Assembly (NCBI GenBank): GCA_016720935.1
Contig: JADKJP010000004.1
Coordinates: 124,001 to 188,000 of the forward strand
Reading direction: 5' to 3'
Length of the DNA stretch: 64,000 nucleotides
Source: Bacteroidota bacterium
GTDB taxonomy: Bacteria > Bacteroidota > Bacteroidia > AKYH767-A > 2013-40CM-41-45
Shown here one piece after another: positions 49,601 to 57,785 of this stretch. Both the position numbers and the translations under genes were made by a program. The notes beneath the pieces were generated by a model that saw only the letters and a list, made by a program, of their open reading frames with translations, was not told where the DNA came from and searched no databases. How positions within the stretch are numbered: the first letter of the stretch is position 1; every line of letters starts with the position of its first letter.

Positions 49601-52600
49601 GTATATGGACCGGTTCCGCCGCTTGCGCTTACGTTGAAGGCACCATCAGAGCCACCATTACATGATACATTTGAAACAACTGTACAAGTAGCAACCAGTG
49701 CAGCAGGCTCAGAAATTGTTACTGAACAAGAAGCTGTGCAACCATTTGCATCAGTGACTGTGTAGTTATAAGTTCCTGCAGCAAGACCTGTGAATGTTCC
49801 TTCTCCGGAGTACGGAGCAACACCACCGGATGCACTTACTGAAGCAGAACCATCGGTTCCGCCGTTACAGGTAACATTGGAAACAACTGAGCAAGTAGCA
49901 ACCAGTGCTGCAGGTTCAGAGATTGTTACTGAACATGAAGCTGTGCAACCGTTAGCATCAGTGACTGTATAGTTATAAGTTCCTGCAGCAAGACCTGAGA
50001 AAGAACCGGTTCCTGAATATGGAGCGGTACCACCGGATCCACTTACTGAAGCGGAACCATCGGTTCCACCATTACAAGATACATTGGAAACAACTGAACA
50101 AGTAGCAACCAGAACTGCAGGTTCAGTGATGGTCACTGAACAAGTAGCGGTACAACCGTTAGCATCAGTTACTGTGATAACGTTTGTTCCGGCAACTGCA
50201 CCCGCGTAACCACCTGTTCCGGTATATGGTCCGGTTCCGCCGCTTGCGCTTACATTGAAGGCACCATCAGAACCGCCATTACATGATACATTCGAAACAA
50301 CAGTACAAGTAGCAACCAGTGCAGCAGGTTCAGAAATTGTTACTGAACATGAAGCTGTGCAACCGTTGGCGTCAGTTACTGTATATGAATATGTTCCTGC
50401 AGCAAGACCAGAGAATGTTCCTTCTCCGGAATATGGAGCTGTTCCACCAGAAGCGCTTACTGAAGCAGAACCATCGGTTCCACCGTTACAAGATACATTG
50501 GAAACAACTGAACAAGTAGCAACAAGTGCAGCCGGTTCAGAGATTGTTACTGAACAAGAAGCTGTACAACCGTTTGCATCAGTGACTGTATAGTTATAAG
50601 TTCCTGCAGCAAGACCAGGGAATGTTCCTTCTCCTGAATATGGAGCCGTTCCACCAGAAGCGCTTACTGAAGCAGAACCGTCGGTTCCGCCATTACAGGT
50701 AACATTTGAAACAACTGAGCAAGTAGCAACCAGTGCTGCAGGTTCAGAGATTGTTACTGAACAGGAAGCTGTGCAACCGTTTGCATCAGTGACTGTGTAA
50801 TTATATGTTCCGGCAGCAAGTCCTGTGAAAGAACCGGTTCCTGAATAAGGTGCTGTTCCACCCGATGCACTTACTGAAGCAGAACCATCGGTTCCACCGT
50901 TACAAGATACATTGGAAACAACTGAACAAGTAGCAACCAGGACTGCAGGCTCAGTGATGGTCACTGAACATGTAGCGGTACAACCGTTAGCATCCGTTAC
51001 TGTGATGGTATTAGTTCCTGCTACTGCTCCTGCGTAACTACCGGTTCCGGTATATGGTCCGGTTCCGCCGCTTGCGCTTACGTTGAAGGCACCATCAGAA
51101 CCACCATTACAAGATACATTGGAAACAACTGTGCAAGTTGCTACAAGGACTGCAGGTTCTGTAATTGTCACTGAACAAGAAGTGGTACAACCATTAGCAT
51201 CGGTAACAGTAATTGTGTTTGTTCCAGCTACGGCTCCGGCATAAGCACCCGTTCCTGAATATGGTCCGGTTCCGCCACTTGCGCTAACGTTAAAGGCACC
51301 ATCAGAACCACCATTACAAGAAACATTGGAAACAACTGTGCATGTTGCTACAAGGACTGCAGGCTCTGTAATTGTCACTGAACAAGAAGCGGTACAACCG
51401 TTGGCATCGGTAATTGTGTATGAATAAGTTCCGGCAGCAAGACCTGTGAATGGTCCTTCGCCTGTGTATGGAGCTGTTCCACCGGATGCGCTCACTGATG
51501 CGGATCCATCGGTTCCTCCATTACAAGTAACATGTGAAACAACTGAACAGCTAGCGACCAGTGCCGCAGGTTCATTGATAACAACCGTGCAGGTTGCTGT
51601 ACAACCATTCGCATCTGTGACAGTAAGAGTTTGTGTACCCGCGGAAAGTCCGCCTACAAGTCCTGTTCCTGTGTAAGGACCTGTTCCACCTGAAGCACTT
51701 ACTGTGGCTGATCCATCATTTCCTCCGTTACAGGTAACATCTGAAACCCATGTGCAGGAGACAGACAAGGCAGATGGCTCAGTGATTGTAACTGTACAAG
51801 TAGCGGTACAACCATTAGCATCGGTAACAGTAATTGTGTTTGTTCCAGCTACGGCTCCGGCATAAGCACCTGTTCCGCTATATGGTCCGGTTCCGCCGCT
51901 TGCGCTAACGTTAAAAGCACCATCAGAACCACCGTTACAAGATACATTGGAAACAACTGTGCATGTTGCTATAAGGACTGCAGGTTCTGTAATTGTCACT
52001 GAACAAGAAGTGGTACAACCATTAGCATCGGTAACAGTAATTGTGTTTGTTCCAGCTACGGCTCCGGCATAAGCACCCGTTCCTGAATATGGTCCGGTAC
52101 CGCCGCTGGCGCTCACGTTAAAGGCACCATCGGATCCACCATTACAAGATACATTGGAAACAACTGTGCAAGTAGCAACCAGTGCAGCAGGTTCTGTGAT
52201 TGTTACAGAACAAGTAGCTGTACAACCGCTTGCATCGGTAACTGTATAAGAATATGTTCCGGCAGAAAGTCCTGTGAAAGTTCCTTCGCCTGTATAAGGT
52301 CCAACTCCGCCGGATGCGCTTACTGAAGCTGATCCGTCTGAGCCACCATTGCAGGTAACATTTGAGCCAACAGAACAAGTGGCCACTAATGCAGAAGGTT
52401 GATTAATCACTACAGTGCACGTCGCGGTGCAACCATTCGCATCTGTGACAGTAAGGGTTTGCGTTCCCGCTGAAAGTCCGCTTACAAGTCCTGTTCCTGT
52501 GTAAGGTCCAGTTCCACCCGAAGCGCTTACAGTTGCAGAACCATCATTTCCTCCGTTACAGGTAACATCTGAAACCCAGGTGCAGGATGCAGACAATGCA

Positions 52601-55600
52601 GATGGCTCTGTAATTGTCACTGAACAAGAAGTGGTACAACCATTAGCATCGGTAACAGTAATTGTGTTTGTTCCAGCTACGGCTCCGATATAACCACCTG
52701 TTCCGGTATATGGTCCGGTTCCGCCGCTTGCGCTAACGTTAAAGGCACCATCAGAACCACCATTACATGATACATTAGAAACAACTGTGCAAGTTGCTAC
52801 AAGTACTGCAGGCTCTGTAATTGTTACAGAACATGAAGCGGTGCAACCGTTAGCATCAGTAACAGTGTATGAATAGGTTCCGGCTGCAAGACCGGTAAAT
52901 GTTCCTTCGCCTGTAAATGGAGCAGTTCCACCGGATGCGCTCACTGATGCGGATCCATCGGTTCCTCCATTACAAGTAACATGTGAAACAACTGAACAAG
53001 TAGCAACCAGTGCTGCAGGCTCTGTAATTGTTACAGAACAAGAAGCTGTGCAACCATTAGCATCGGTAATAGTGTATGAATAAGTTCCGGCTGCAAGACC
53101 GGTAAATGTTCCTTCGCCTGTATATGGAGCTGTTCCACCGGATGCGCTTACTGATGCGGATCCATCGGTTCCTCCGTTACAAGTAACATGAGAAACAACT
53201 GAACAAGATGCAACAAGTTGTGTCGGTTCTGATACTACTACTGAATTGCTGGCGGTGCATCCCAATCCATCCGTAACTGTTACAGAATAAGTTCCGGCAA
53301 TAAGTCCGGTTGCTGTAGCAGTAGTCTGACCATTGGACCATAAATAACTGACAAAACTTCCATTTCCACCTGTGGGATTAGCTGTAGCTGATCCGTTCGT
53401 TCCACCATTGCAACTCACATTGGTACTAGTGAATGAAATCGAGATCGCCGGGTTAATGGAAACAGAGGATGTCGCAGTTGAACTACAACCATTCGCAAGT
53501 GTTCCACTGACTGTGTAAGTTGTTGAAGAAGCCGGACTGGCAACAACTGTTGTTCCGGTTGAAACATTCAAACCGGTAACCGGAAGCCAGGAATAAGAAA
53601 CCGGCTGAGTCACGTTAAATTGAACATTATTTCTTGAAGAATATGAAAAGTTCACAGTACTCGAAAAAGCATCAACGGATGCCGCGGTAACATTGTCCGC
53701 ACGGTAGAAGTTTGTAGCCGTATAGCCTATTCCAGTGTTGTATGTTGCCGTATTGAGCGTGCCTGTACTACCGGTATTGTTGTTACTAAAATTGAATTCT
53801 AAAATTAAAGCACTTGTACCATCCCAAACGATCGGAGAACTAAAAGTGAACGTATTTATACCTGAAACCGGAGTATAACTTTGAGGACCATAGATTGTTG
53901 TCCAGCCTGTGGTGATTGGCGTTGTCGAAAGTGCAGTTACAGAGGAAGATAATTGGTATTTGATCCTATAATTCAAAAGGGCATAAGTGGTACCCGCAGT
54001 GGCAAGGTTAATAGTGATTGAATTTATTTTAGATCCGTTCACCAGGCCTAAAGCGATTAATTCGGAAGAACGCCACATAGTTTGTTGTTTGCTTCCTCCA
54101 TAATAATTTTGAAGCGGATTCGGGCCCAATGTGGAAGCACTTGTATTGGATGTTGTCGTCGATGAACCAGTTCCTGATATGTAGGTTATTGCTACTGGTC
54201 CACCCGAAGCATTAAGCGAAGTATTTGCTCCAGGGCATATTGTTATTGACGAGGGTGATACTGAAACAGCAGTTGGTGAAGCAAGTACGGTTGCCGATGC
54301 AGTAATAGTGCTTCCTGTACATCCTGCACCTGATGTCGGAGTAACAGTATAAACTGATGTTCCTGATGCTGCATTTGCTGCAGCTGAAAGCGTTTGAGCA
54401 ATTGATGAGCCTGAGCCGGCTGTAGCGCCAGTTACATTTGTTTGAACAACAGTCCATGCAAAATTTGTCCCGGCAACGGTACTTGTCAATGCAAAGCCTG
54501 TTGTTCCCCCTCCACATATCGTCTGACTGGAAGGAGTGGAAGTAGCCACCGGCACAGGATTTACTGTTATATCCGCAGTAAGAGTGCTGCCAGGACAACC
54601 ATTCGCAGTTGGTGTCACAGTATAGGTAGCGGTTCCCTGCACCGGAGAACTGGTAGTTAATGATTGATTGATACTTGTTCCACAAGAAGAACTACAGTTG
54701 CTGCCTCCGCTAACTCCGCTTTGAGAAACTGTCCAGGTATAGGATGTTCCGGAAACGGTGCTACTTAATGCAATAGCCGGTCCGGACACCGAACAAATTG
54801 TTTTTGTGGAAGGGGTGGCTGTACCGGTAGGAATCGGGTTTACTGTCATTGTTGAGGTAAAAGTATTTCCCGTACACAATGCAGTTGCAGGAGTGATTGT
54901 ATAGGTTACGGTACCGGGTGTATTGCTAGTAGAACTAATCACATCAGCGATATTCGTTCCACAGGCAGAAGGACATGCGGCACTGCCGGTTGCATTGGAT
55001 TGAGCTATTGTCCAGGAATAAGAAGTTCCGGCCACCGTACTTGACAGATTAATATTGGTGGTGCCTGATCCACAAAAAGCTCCTGTAGAAGGAGTCGCGG
55101 TTCCAACCGGTTTCGGATTTACAGTTACAGTTACTGTAAAAGTATTTCCGGCACATGAACTTGCAGTTGGTGTGACAGTATAAGTAGCGGTACCGGCAAC
55201 GGCGCCGGTAGCTGTTAGTGTTTGATTGATGCTGGTTCCACATGAGGAAGAACAAGTACTACCTCCACTCACTCCACTCTGTGAAACTGTCCAAGTGTAG
55301 GCTGTTCCGGCTACAGTACTGCTCAATGCATCAGCAGGTCCTGTACCCGAACATATTGCCGGGGTGGAATTAGCTGCAGAACCCACAGGTTTTGGATTGA
55401 CAGTAATCGTAGCCGTAATCGGACTACCTGTACACGAAGCAGTTGCAGGTGTAATTGTGTATACTGCGGAACCGGATGTAGTTCCGTTTATATTTGAAAG
55501 AGATTGAGCAATACTGCTTCCACAAGCAGAAGCACAATTTGAACCACCGCTGACATTTGTTTGAGCGACTGTCCATATATAAGATGTCCCACCAACAGAA

Positions 55601-56397
55601 CTGCTCAATGCGACAGAGGTCGACCCTGATCCACACAGCGTTTGAGTCGACGGAGTGGCGGTAGCAACCGGAGTTGAATTCACAGTCAGTGACGATGCGC
55701 TGGTACCTGATCCGGTACCATTGGTTACATTGATGGTACCGGTTGTCGTACCTGCCGCAACAACTGCGGTAATGGATGTTCCACTGACAACGTTGAAACT
55801 TGTCACAGCTGTTCCATTAACAGTAACGGCTGTTGTACCTGTAAATCCTGAACCTGTAATTGTTATTGTCCCACCTGTACACACGGGGCTTGGTGAAAAG
55901 CTGGTGATACTTGGCAATTCATTCACACAAACAGAACCATTCAGATTCGTTGTCGTTCCTGAGATCCGAAGTATACGGATTCGATAAGTACTTCCTACAC
56001 TTGTATTCACAATAAGTAATTCGTCACCACTACTTCCAGTTGCATTTACGCAACCTATTGCGGTCAAACTCCCGCATGATCCTGAATAAACAATTATTCC
56101 GGCATCACGGTTTGAATTATTAAAAAAATCAACCTGAGTCCTTGCTGACGTTGCCACAAAATAAAACCAGCCATCACGTGTTGGCGAGGTGATACACCCG
56201 CTGGCATTTGGATCATTCACAGTCGCATCACTTACATTCTGATTTGTCGTACAATTGCCAACAGTGATCTGACTTGCTCCACTACATGTTGCGGAAATAG
56301 TCTGAGCTGCGGAGAAATCCGACAAGCCCAAAACTAAGATACTAATCCATACAATTTTTGTTACAATCTTGCTCGGGGGAGAGTACAAGTTTTTCAT
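43663..56397 (-). CDS. Giant T9SS-secreted adhesin with about 38 SprB-like repeats
   Basis: 4244 aa from ATG 56397. Signal peptide to about residue 31 (ILVLGLSDFSAAQ). The domain order copies the smaller paralogue: PPC-like domain (DGWFYFVATS), IPT/TIG-like, five PKD-like repeats, and the YYGGSKQQTMWRSSELIAL domain. A long SprB-like array follows (residues about 980-3610), then Ig/PKD-like domains and a T9SS sorting domain (SIYPNPAHGSFNVSF, GRIVRTQQINA, LAPGVYLVVLES). Each repeat is 69 residues with four cysteines (positions 5, 48, 52, 66), giving nearly 150 cysteines. Three main unit types alternate. It should be exported by T9SS and attached to the outer membrane as a very long filament or adhesin. 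Assembly of such repeats from short reads is risky, so copy number is provisional. Confidence 0.9.
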   Translation of the reverse strand: MKNLYSPPSKIVTKIVWISILVLGLSDFSAAQTISATCSGASQITVGNCTTNQNVSDATVNDPNASGCITSPTRDGWFYFVATSARTQVDFFNNSNRDAGIIVYSGSCGSLTAIGCVNATGSSGDELLIVNTSVGSTYRIRILRISGTTTNLNGSVCVNELPSITSFSPSPVCTGGTITITGSGFTGTTAVTVNGTAVTSFNVVSGTSITAVVAAGTTTGTINVTNGTGSGTSASSLTVNSTPVATATPSTQTLCGSGSTSVALSSSVGGTSYIWTVAQTNVSGGSNCASACGSSIAQSLSNINGTTSGSAVYTITPATASCTGSPITATITVNPKPVGSAANSTPAICSGTGPADALSSTVAGTAYTWTVSQSGVSGGSTCSSSCGTSINQTLTATGAVAGTATYTVTPTASSCAGNTFTVTVTVNPKPVGTATPSTGAFCGSGTTNINLSSTVAGTSYSWTIAQSNATGSAACPSACGTNIADVISSTSNTPGTVTYTITPATALCTGNTFTSTMTVNPIPTGTATPSTKTICSVSGPAIALSSTVSGTSYTWTVSQSGVSGGSNCSSSCGTSINQSLTTSSPVQGTATYTVTPTANGCPGSTLTADITVNPVPVATSTPSSQTICGGGTTGFALTSTVAGTNFAWTVVQTNVTGATAGSGSSIAQTLSAAANAASGTSVYTVTPTSGAGCTGSTITASATVLASPTAVSVSPSSITICPGANTSLNASGGPVAITYISGTGSSTTTSNTSASTLGPNPLQNYYGGSKQQTMWRSSELIALGLVNGSKINSITINLATAGTTYALLNYRIKYQLSSSVTALSTTPITTGWTTIYGPQSYTPVSGINTFTFSSPIVWDGTSALILEFNFSNNNTGSTGTLNTATYNTGIGYTATNFYRADNVTAASVDAFSSTVNFSYSSRNNVQFNVTQPVSYSWLPVTGLNVSTGTTVVASPASSTTYTVSGTLANGCSSTATSSVSINPAISISFTSTNVSCNGGTNGSATANPTGGNGSFVSYLWSNGQTTATATGLIAGTYSVTVTDGLGCTASNSVVVSEPTQLVASCSVVSHVTCNGGTDGSASVSASGGTAPYTGEGTFTGLAAGTYSYTITDANGCTASCSVTITEPAALVATCSVVSHVTCNGGTDGSASVSASGGTAPFTGEGTFTGLAAGTYSYTVTDANGCTASCSVTITEPAVLVATCTVVSNVSCNGGSDGAFNVSASGGTGPYTGTGGYIGAVAGTNTITVTDANGCTTSCSVTITEPSALSASCTWVSDVTCNGGNDGSATVSASGGTGPYTGTGLVSGLSAGTQTLTVTDANGCTATCTVVINQPSALVATCSVGSNVTCNGGSDGSASVSASGGVGPYTGEGTFTGLSAGTYSYTVTDASGCTATCSVTITEPAALVATCTVVSNVSCNGGSDGAFNVSASGGTGPYSGTGAYAGAVAGTNTITVTDANGCTTSCSVTITEPAVLIATCTVVSNVSCNGGSDGAFNVSASGGTGPYSGTGAYAGAVAGTNTITVTDANGCTATCTVTITEPSALSVSCTWVSDVTCNGGNDGSATVSASGGTGPYTGTGLVGGLSAGTQTLTVTDANGCTATCTVVINEPAALVASCSVVSHVTCNGGTDGSASVSASGGTAPYTGEGPFTGLAAGTYSYTITDANGCTASCSVTITEPAVLVATCTVVSNVSCNGGSDGAFNVSASGGTGPYSGTGAYAGAVAGTNTITVTDANGCTTSCSVTITEPAVLVATCTVVSNVSCNGGSDGAFNVSASGGTGPYTGTGSYAGAVAGTNTITVTDANGCTATCSVTITEPAVLVATCSVVSNVSCNGGTDGSASVSASGGTAPYSGTGSFTGLAAGTYNYTVTDANGCTASCSVTISEPAALVATCSVVSNVTCNGGTDGSASVSASGGTAPYSGEGTFPGLAAGTYNYTVTDANGCTASCSVTISEPAALVATCSVVSNVSCNGGTDGSASVSASGGTAPYSGEGTFSGLAAGTYSYTVTDANGCTASCSVTISEPAALVATCTVVSNVSCNGGSDGAFNVSASGGTGPYTGTGGYAGAVAGTNVITVTDANGCTATCSVTITEPAVLVATCSVVSNVSCNGGTDGSASVSGSGGTAPYSGTGSFSGLAAGTYNYTVTDANGCTASCSVTISEPAALVATCSVVSNVTCNGGTDGSASVSASGGVAPYSGEGTFTGLAAGTYNYTVTDANGCTASCSVTISEPAALVATCTVVSNVSCNGGSDGAFNVSASGGTGPYTGTGGYAGAVAGTNTITVTDANGCTATCSVTISEPAALVATCSVVSNVSCNGGTDGSASVSASGGTAPYSGTGSFTGLAAGTYNYTVTDANGCTASCSVTISEPAALVATCSVVSNVTCNGGTDGSASVSASGGTAPYSGEGTFSGLAAGTYNYTVTDANGCTASCSVTITEPAVLVATCTVVSNVSCNGGSDGAFNVSASGGTGPYTGTGGYAGAVAGTNTITVTDANGCTATCSVTITEPAALVATCSVVSNVSCNGGSDGAFNVSASGGTGPYTGTGGYAGAVAGTNTITVTDANGCTATCSVTITEPAALVATCSVVSNVSCNGGTDGSASVSASGGTSPYSGTGTFTSLSAGTYNYTVTDANGCTATCSVTITEPAVLVATCTVVSQVTCNGGTDGSASVSASGGTTPYTGEGTFTGLAAGTYSYTVTDANGCTASCSVTITEPAALVATCSVVSNVTCNGGSDGSASVSASGGSAPYSGEGTFTGLSAGTYSYTVTDANGCTATCSVTITEPAALVATCTVVSNVSCNGGSDGAFNVSASGGTGPFTGTGGYAGAVAGTNTITVTDANGCTATCSVTITEPAALVATCTVVSNVSCNGGSDGAFNVSASGGTGPYTGTGGYAGAVAGTNTITVTDANGCTATCSVTITEPAALVATCSVVSNVSCNGGTDGSASVSASGGTAPYSGTGSFTGLAAGTYNYTVTDANGCTASCSVTITEPAALVATCSVVSNVTCNGGTDGSASVSASGGTAPYSGEGTFPGLSAGTYTYTVTDANGCTASCSVTISEPAALVATCSVVSNVSCNGGTDGSASVSASGGTAPYSGEGTFSGLAAGTYSYTVTDANGCTASCSVTISEPAALVATCTVVSNVSCNGGSDGAFNVSASGGTGPYTGTGGYAGAVAGTNTITVTDANGCTSTCSVTITEPAALVATCSVVSNVSCNGGTDGSASVSASGGTSPYSGTGTFTSLSAGTYNYTVTDANGCTASCSVTITEPAALVATCSVVSNVTCNGGSDGSASVSASGGVGPYSGEGTFTGLAAGTYSYTVTDANGCTASCSVTITEPAALVATCTVVSNVSCNGGSDGAFNVSASGGTGPYTGTGGYAGAVAGTNTITVTDANGCTATCSVTITEPAALVATCTVVSNVSCNGGSDGAASVSASGGTGPYSGTGSFTGLSAGTYNYTVTDANGCTASCSVTISEPAALVATCSVVSNVTCNGGTDGSASVSASGGTAPYSGEGTFSGLAAGTYNYTVTDANGCTASCSVTISEPTVLSIVCTPTNETYPGANNGSVSILATGGTAPYSNDGLHTGLAAGTYTYTVTDANGCTTSCTTTVGTDCVPSTDPSGATASASEICLGGNVTLQVTGGSLGTGADWVWFEGGCGAGTPIGTGASISVPVTTLGTHSYFVRAEGLCGTTICASVSVDGITVLPAPITILSAPVSGCIGGSGTVTCSSVAGATAYQWTAPSGVLINGVAGPVITASTTVTVTFTALPPTGISGWNVCVSGINACGTSPNTKCYWIRATISTPSPIVGSVVGCPSTNGNYSVTPVDGAAQYVWTISGTAGLNGAGTTITTTVPNVTVNFGAGFTTGQLCVYAKTSCGYSGASRCLTIATAPGLPGAISGSTTICPGSSSTYSISPVAGAASYLWTTTGAGVSVVGSGTSATVTTTGAFTSGSVCVVAVSACGSPIGNSAQRCKTIGTGKLATPGNITGDPTTGVCGQTYQYSIPSISGATGGYLWSIPAGVTVIGPSNSNSITLQFPSNFVSGTICANGINACGNGFTRCVNVFGNPGTPSAISGNSSVCVGSTEVYTWPSVPGATSYQVIVPAGSIVLTGSPTVNTMAVITWGSTSGNVGVKAINGCGVSGTRTLPVTISCRTAQTINESNSIQTSIYPNPAHGSFNVSFTTSTSENFNLRIVDQTGRIVRTQQINAVEGVNLQQLDASDLAPGVYLVVLESKSGISKYPLMLQ
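45560..53230 (-). repeat. 207-bp SprB-like tandem repeat array (about 37 units)
   Basis: Near-perfect 207-bp periodicity over about 7.7 kb, coding for 69-residue units. Unit types are A (GGSDGAFNV, GAVAGTNTITV), B (GGTDGSASV, SGTGSFTGLAAGTYNY), C (GEGTFxGLAAGTYSY) and a rarer D (GGNDGSATV, GLSAGTQTLTV). The order from the N-terminus is roughly C C A D C A A D C A A B C C A B C A B C A A B C C A A B C C A B C A B C. A block at 46921-47281 is almost identical to 50233-50593, an offset of exactly 16 units. Confidence 0.92.
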
Positions 56398-57066
56398 AAT
56401 TTATAATTTATTGATCTATTTTTATCATAGCAAAAATCCGTATCCCAAAAGGACATGGATTTATTATTGAAACATTGCATTTTACTTTCCTGCAATTGCA
56501 ATCTTTATTTTGAAAACTGAGTCATTCCTGATATTTGGGACGGAAATATATCTCCTACCCCCACCCTTCCTCAATTTATCTTGTCCACATGCCTTTATGA
56601 AGTGGTGAATGCAAGTAATTGAATGGCTAACCACAAGCACAAATCCCGTATTTATTCACATTTGAAGGGCATGAATTCCAGAAATATTTTTTCTCCTTTC
56701 AGCTGTTTCCACATCCATCCGGAGTTGATTTCATTGTATATCGGGAAGAATTTGTAAATAGTGAGGCTCAGGTGATCAATACAAATCGGTTAAACAAATC
56801 ATTTCATAGGTTTCACACATGTATTATACACGACCCGTCAGAATCCATTTGAATGAATTTCAATATTCTTTAGGATGCCGGAAACCCTCTCCCAACAAGG
56901 GCTTTCAGCATATTTACAAAAATATACCTCAAAAAGCAGCCATGGAAGCGGTTTTTGGCGAATGTGAAATATCGCTTGGGGAAAAAATGTTAAATAAACA
57001 GGGCTAACGCCTGACTACAACTGAATCAAAATAAAGTGCAAATGATTAATAAAACACTGCGTCAAA
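56398..57066. other. Intergenic region upstream of the giant adhesin
   Basis: About 670 bp. It should hold the adhesin promoter; a TTG-N16/17-TATGAT arrangement sits near 56425-56455 on the minus strand, but no exact TAnnTTTG was found. A plus-strand frame at 56819-57007 (62 codons) has no recognisable feature. Confidence 0.45.
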
Positions 57067-57072
57067 TCAGTG
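57055..57072 (-). terminator. Possible short terminator at the end of the basic secreted protein gene
   Basis: CACTG (57068-57072 on the minus strand) pairs with CAGTG (57055-57059) across an 8-nt loop that includes the stop codon, followed by TTTTATT. The stem is only 5 bp, so this is weak. Confidence 0.3.
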
Positions 57073-57381
57073 ATTTTTCTTTCTGAGCCACCGTGTAAGA
57101 AAAAAACCCTTCTTATCCTCATTCCATCGCTTAGATGTGTGATGACTTTTACGCATCATCTTGCGGGTATTCTTAGACTGATTTTTCAGGTGTTGTTTCT
57201 TCGCCTTGGCAATAGACTGATCAATTTTCTTTTGTTGCTTGGCTTTCTTTTTCTCAGCGGCTTTCTGTTGTTTGGCCACAGGCGCAGGTTGGGGAGAGCG
57301 TGCATCCACATCTTGTGCATGCAGCGCTTTCCCCATAAAAATCATGAGAATAAAAAAAAGAATTTTTACCTTTTTCATCAT
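57067..57381 (-). CDS. Small secreted Lys-rich basic protein, function unknown
   Basis: 104 aa from ATG 57381 (a second ATG follows directly). Signal peptide MKKVKILFFILMIFMGKALHAQ, cut near residue 23. The mature part is strongly basic, with KKKAKQQKK, KAKKQHLKNQSKN and RKMMRKSHHTSKRW, and would be a helical polycation. I do not recognise a family. Small basic exported proteins of this kind are common in Bacteroidota and could bind the outer membrane or nucleic acid (inference). The composition argues that it is a real gene and not a chance frame. Confidence 0.6.
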   Translation of the reverse strand: MMKKVKILFFILMIFMGKALHAQDVDARSPQPAPVAKQQKAAEKKKAKQQKKIDQSIAKAKKQHLKNQSKNTRKMMRKSHHTSKRWNEDKKGFFLTRWLRKKNH

Positions 57382-57485
57382 GGTTTAAGAACGATTTTTC
57401 CGAAAATAAATTTTATAACGTTCTTCAACAGTTTAAATTCGACAAAATAAAGATCGACTCCTGCGAATAAATAATGATTCAAAAA

Positions 57486-57719
57486 TTAACTTTTCACCTG
57501 CAGTTCCATTCCACACTGAGGACATTGTCCGGGTTTATCGGAAAGCACATCCGGATGCATAGGGCAAGTGTATTGAGCTGCTGTAGCAGGAGCAGTGGTA
57601 GTATCTGCAGGAGCAGCAGTGGCTGCGGAATCTGTAGCCGCTGTATTGGCATTGTTTTCATTACCTTTGCAAGCAAACAGCATTGCCGGAATCGAGAGAA
57701 GTAAGAGATATTTCTTCAT
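57486..57719 (-). CDS. Lipoprotein with heavy-metal-binding domain (YHS-like HMBD)
   Basis: The ATG at 57719 is preferred (the long frame to 57776 adds a non-signal leader), giving 77 aa. MKKYLLLLSIPAMLFACKG is a lipoprotein signal with the lipobox Cys at residue 17. A low-complexity Ala/Thr/Asp linker follows. The C-terminus TCPMHPDVLSDKPGQCPQCG is the heavy-metal-binding domain found on copper/silver efflux proteins, with Cys and His ligands. It probably binds copper in the periplasm. It has a TAnnTTTG match upstream and is divergent from the next gene. Confidence 0.85.
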   Translation of the reverse strand: MKKYLLLLSIPAMLFACKGNENNANTAATDSAATAAPADTTTAPATAAQYTCPMHPDVLSDKPGQCPQCGMELQVKS

Positions 57720-57737
57720 GTTGTTGGGTTTGAATGA

Positions 57738-57745
57738 CAAATATA
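57738..57745 (-). promoter_or_regulatory. TAnnTTTG-type -7 element of the metal-binding lipoprotein
   Basis: The minus strand reads TATATTTG, an exact match to the Bacteroidota -7 consensus, 18 bp before the ATG at 57719. No good TTTG -33 box is found at the usual distance. Confidence 0.45.
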
Positions 57746-57785
57746 ATCCAGGAAAAAAAAGCCTAATTCCCTCCATTCAATTGTT

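Noticed and set aside
45560..53230. Regular 207-bp repeats that could suggest a CRISPR array or satellite DNA
   Set aside because: The repeats stay in one open reading frame and encode a consistent 69-residue protein unit; there are no spacers and no cas genes.
56819..57007. 62-codon plus-strand open frame
   Set aside because: No recognisable features, no promoter or upstream purine run, and low-quality composition.
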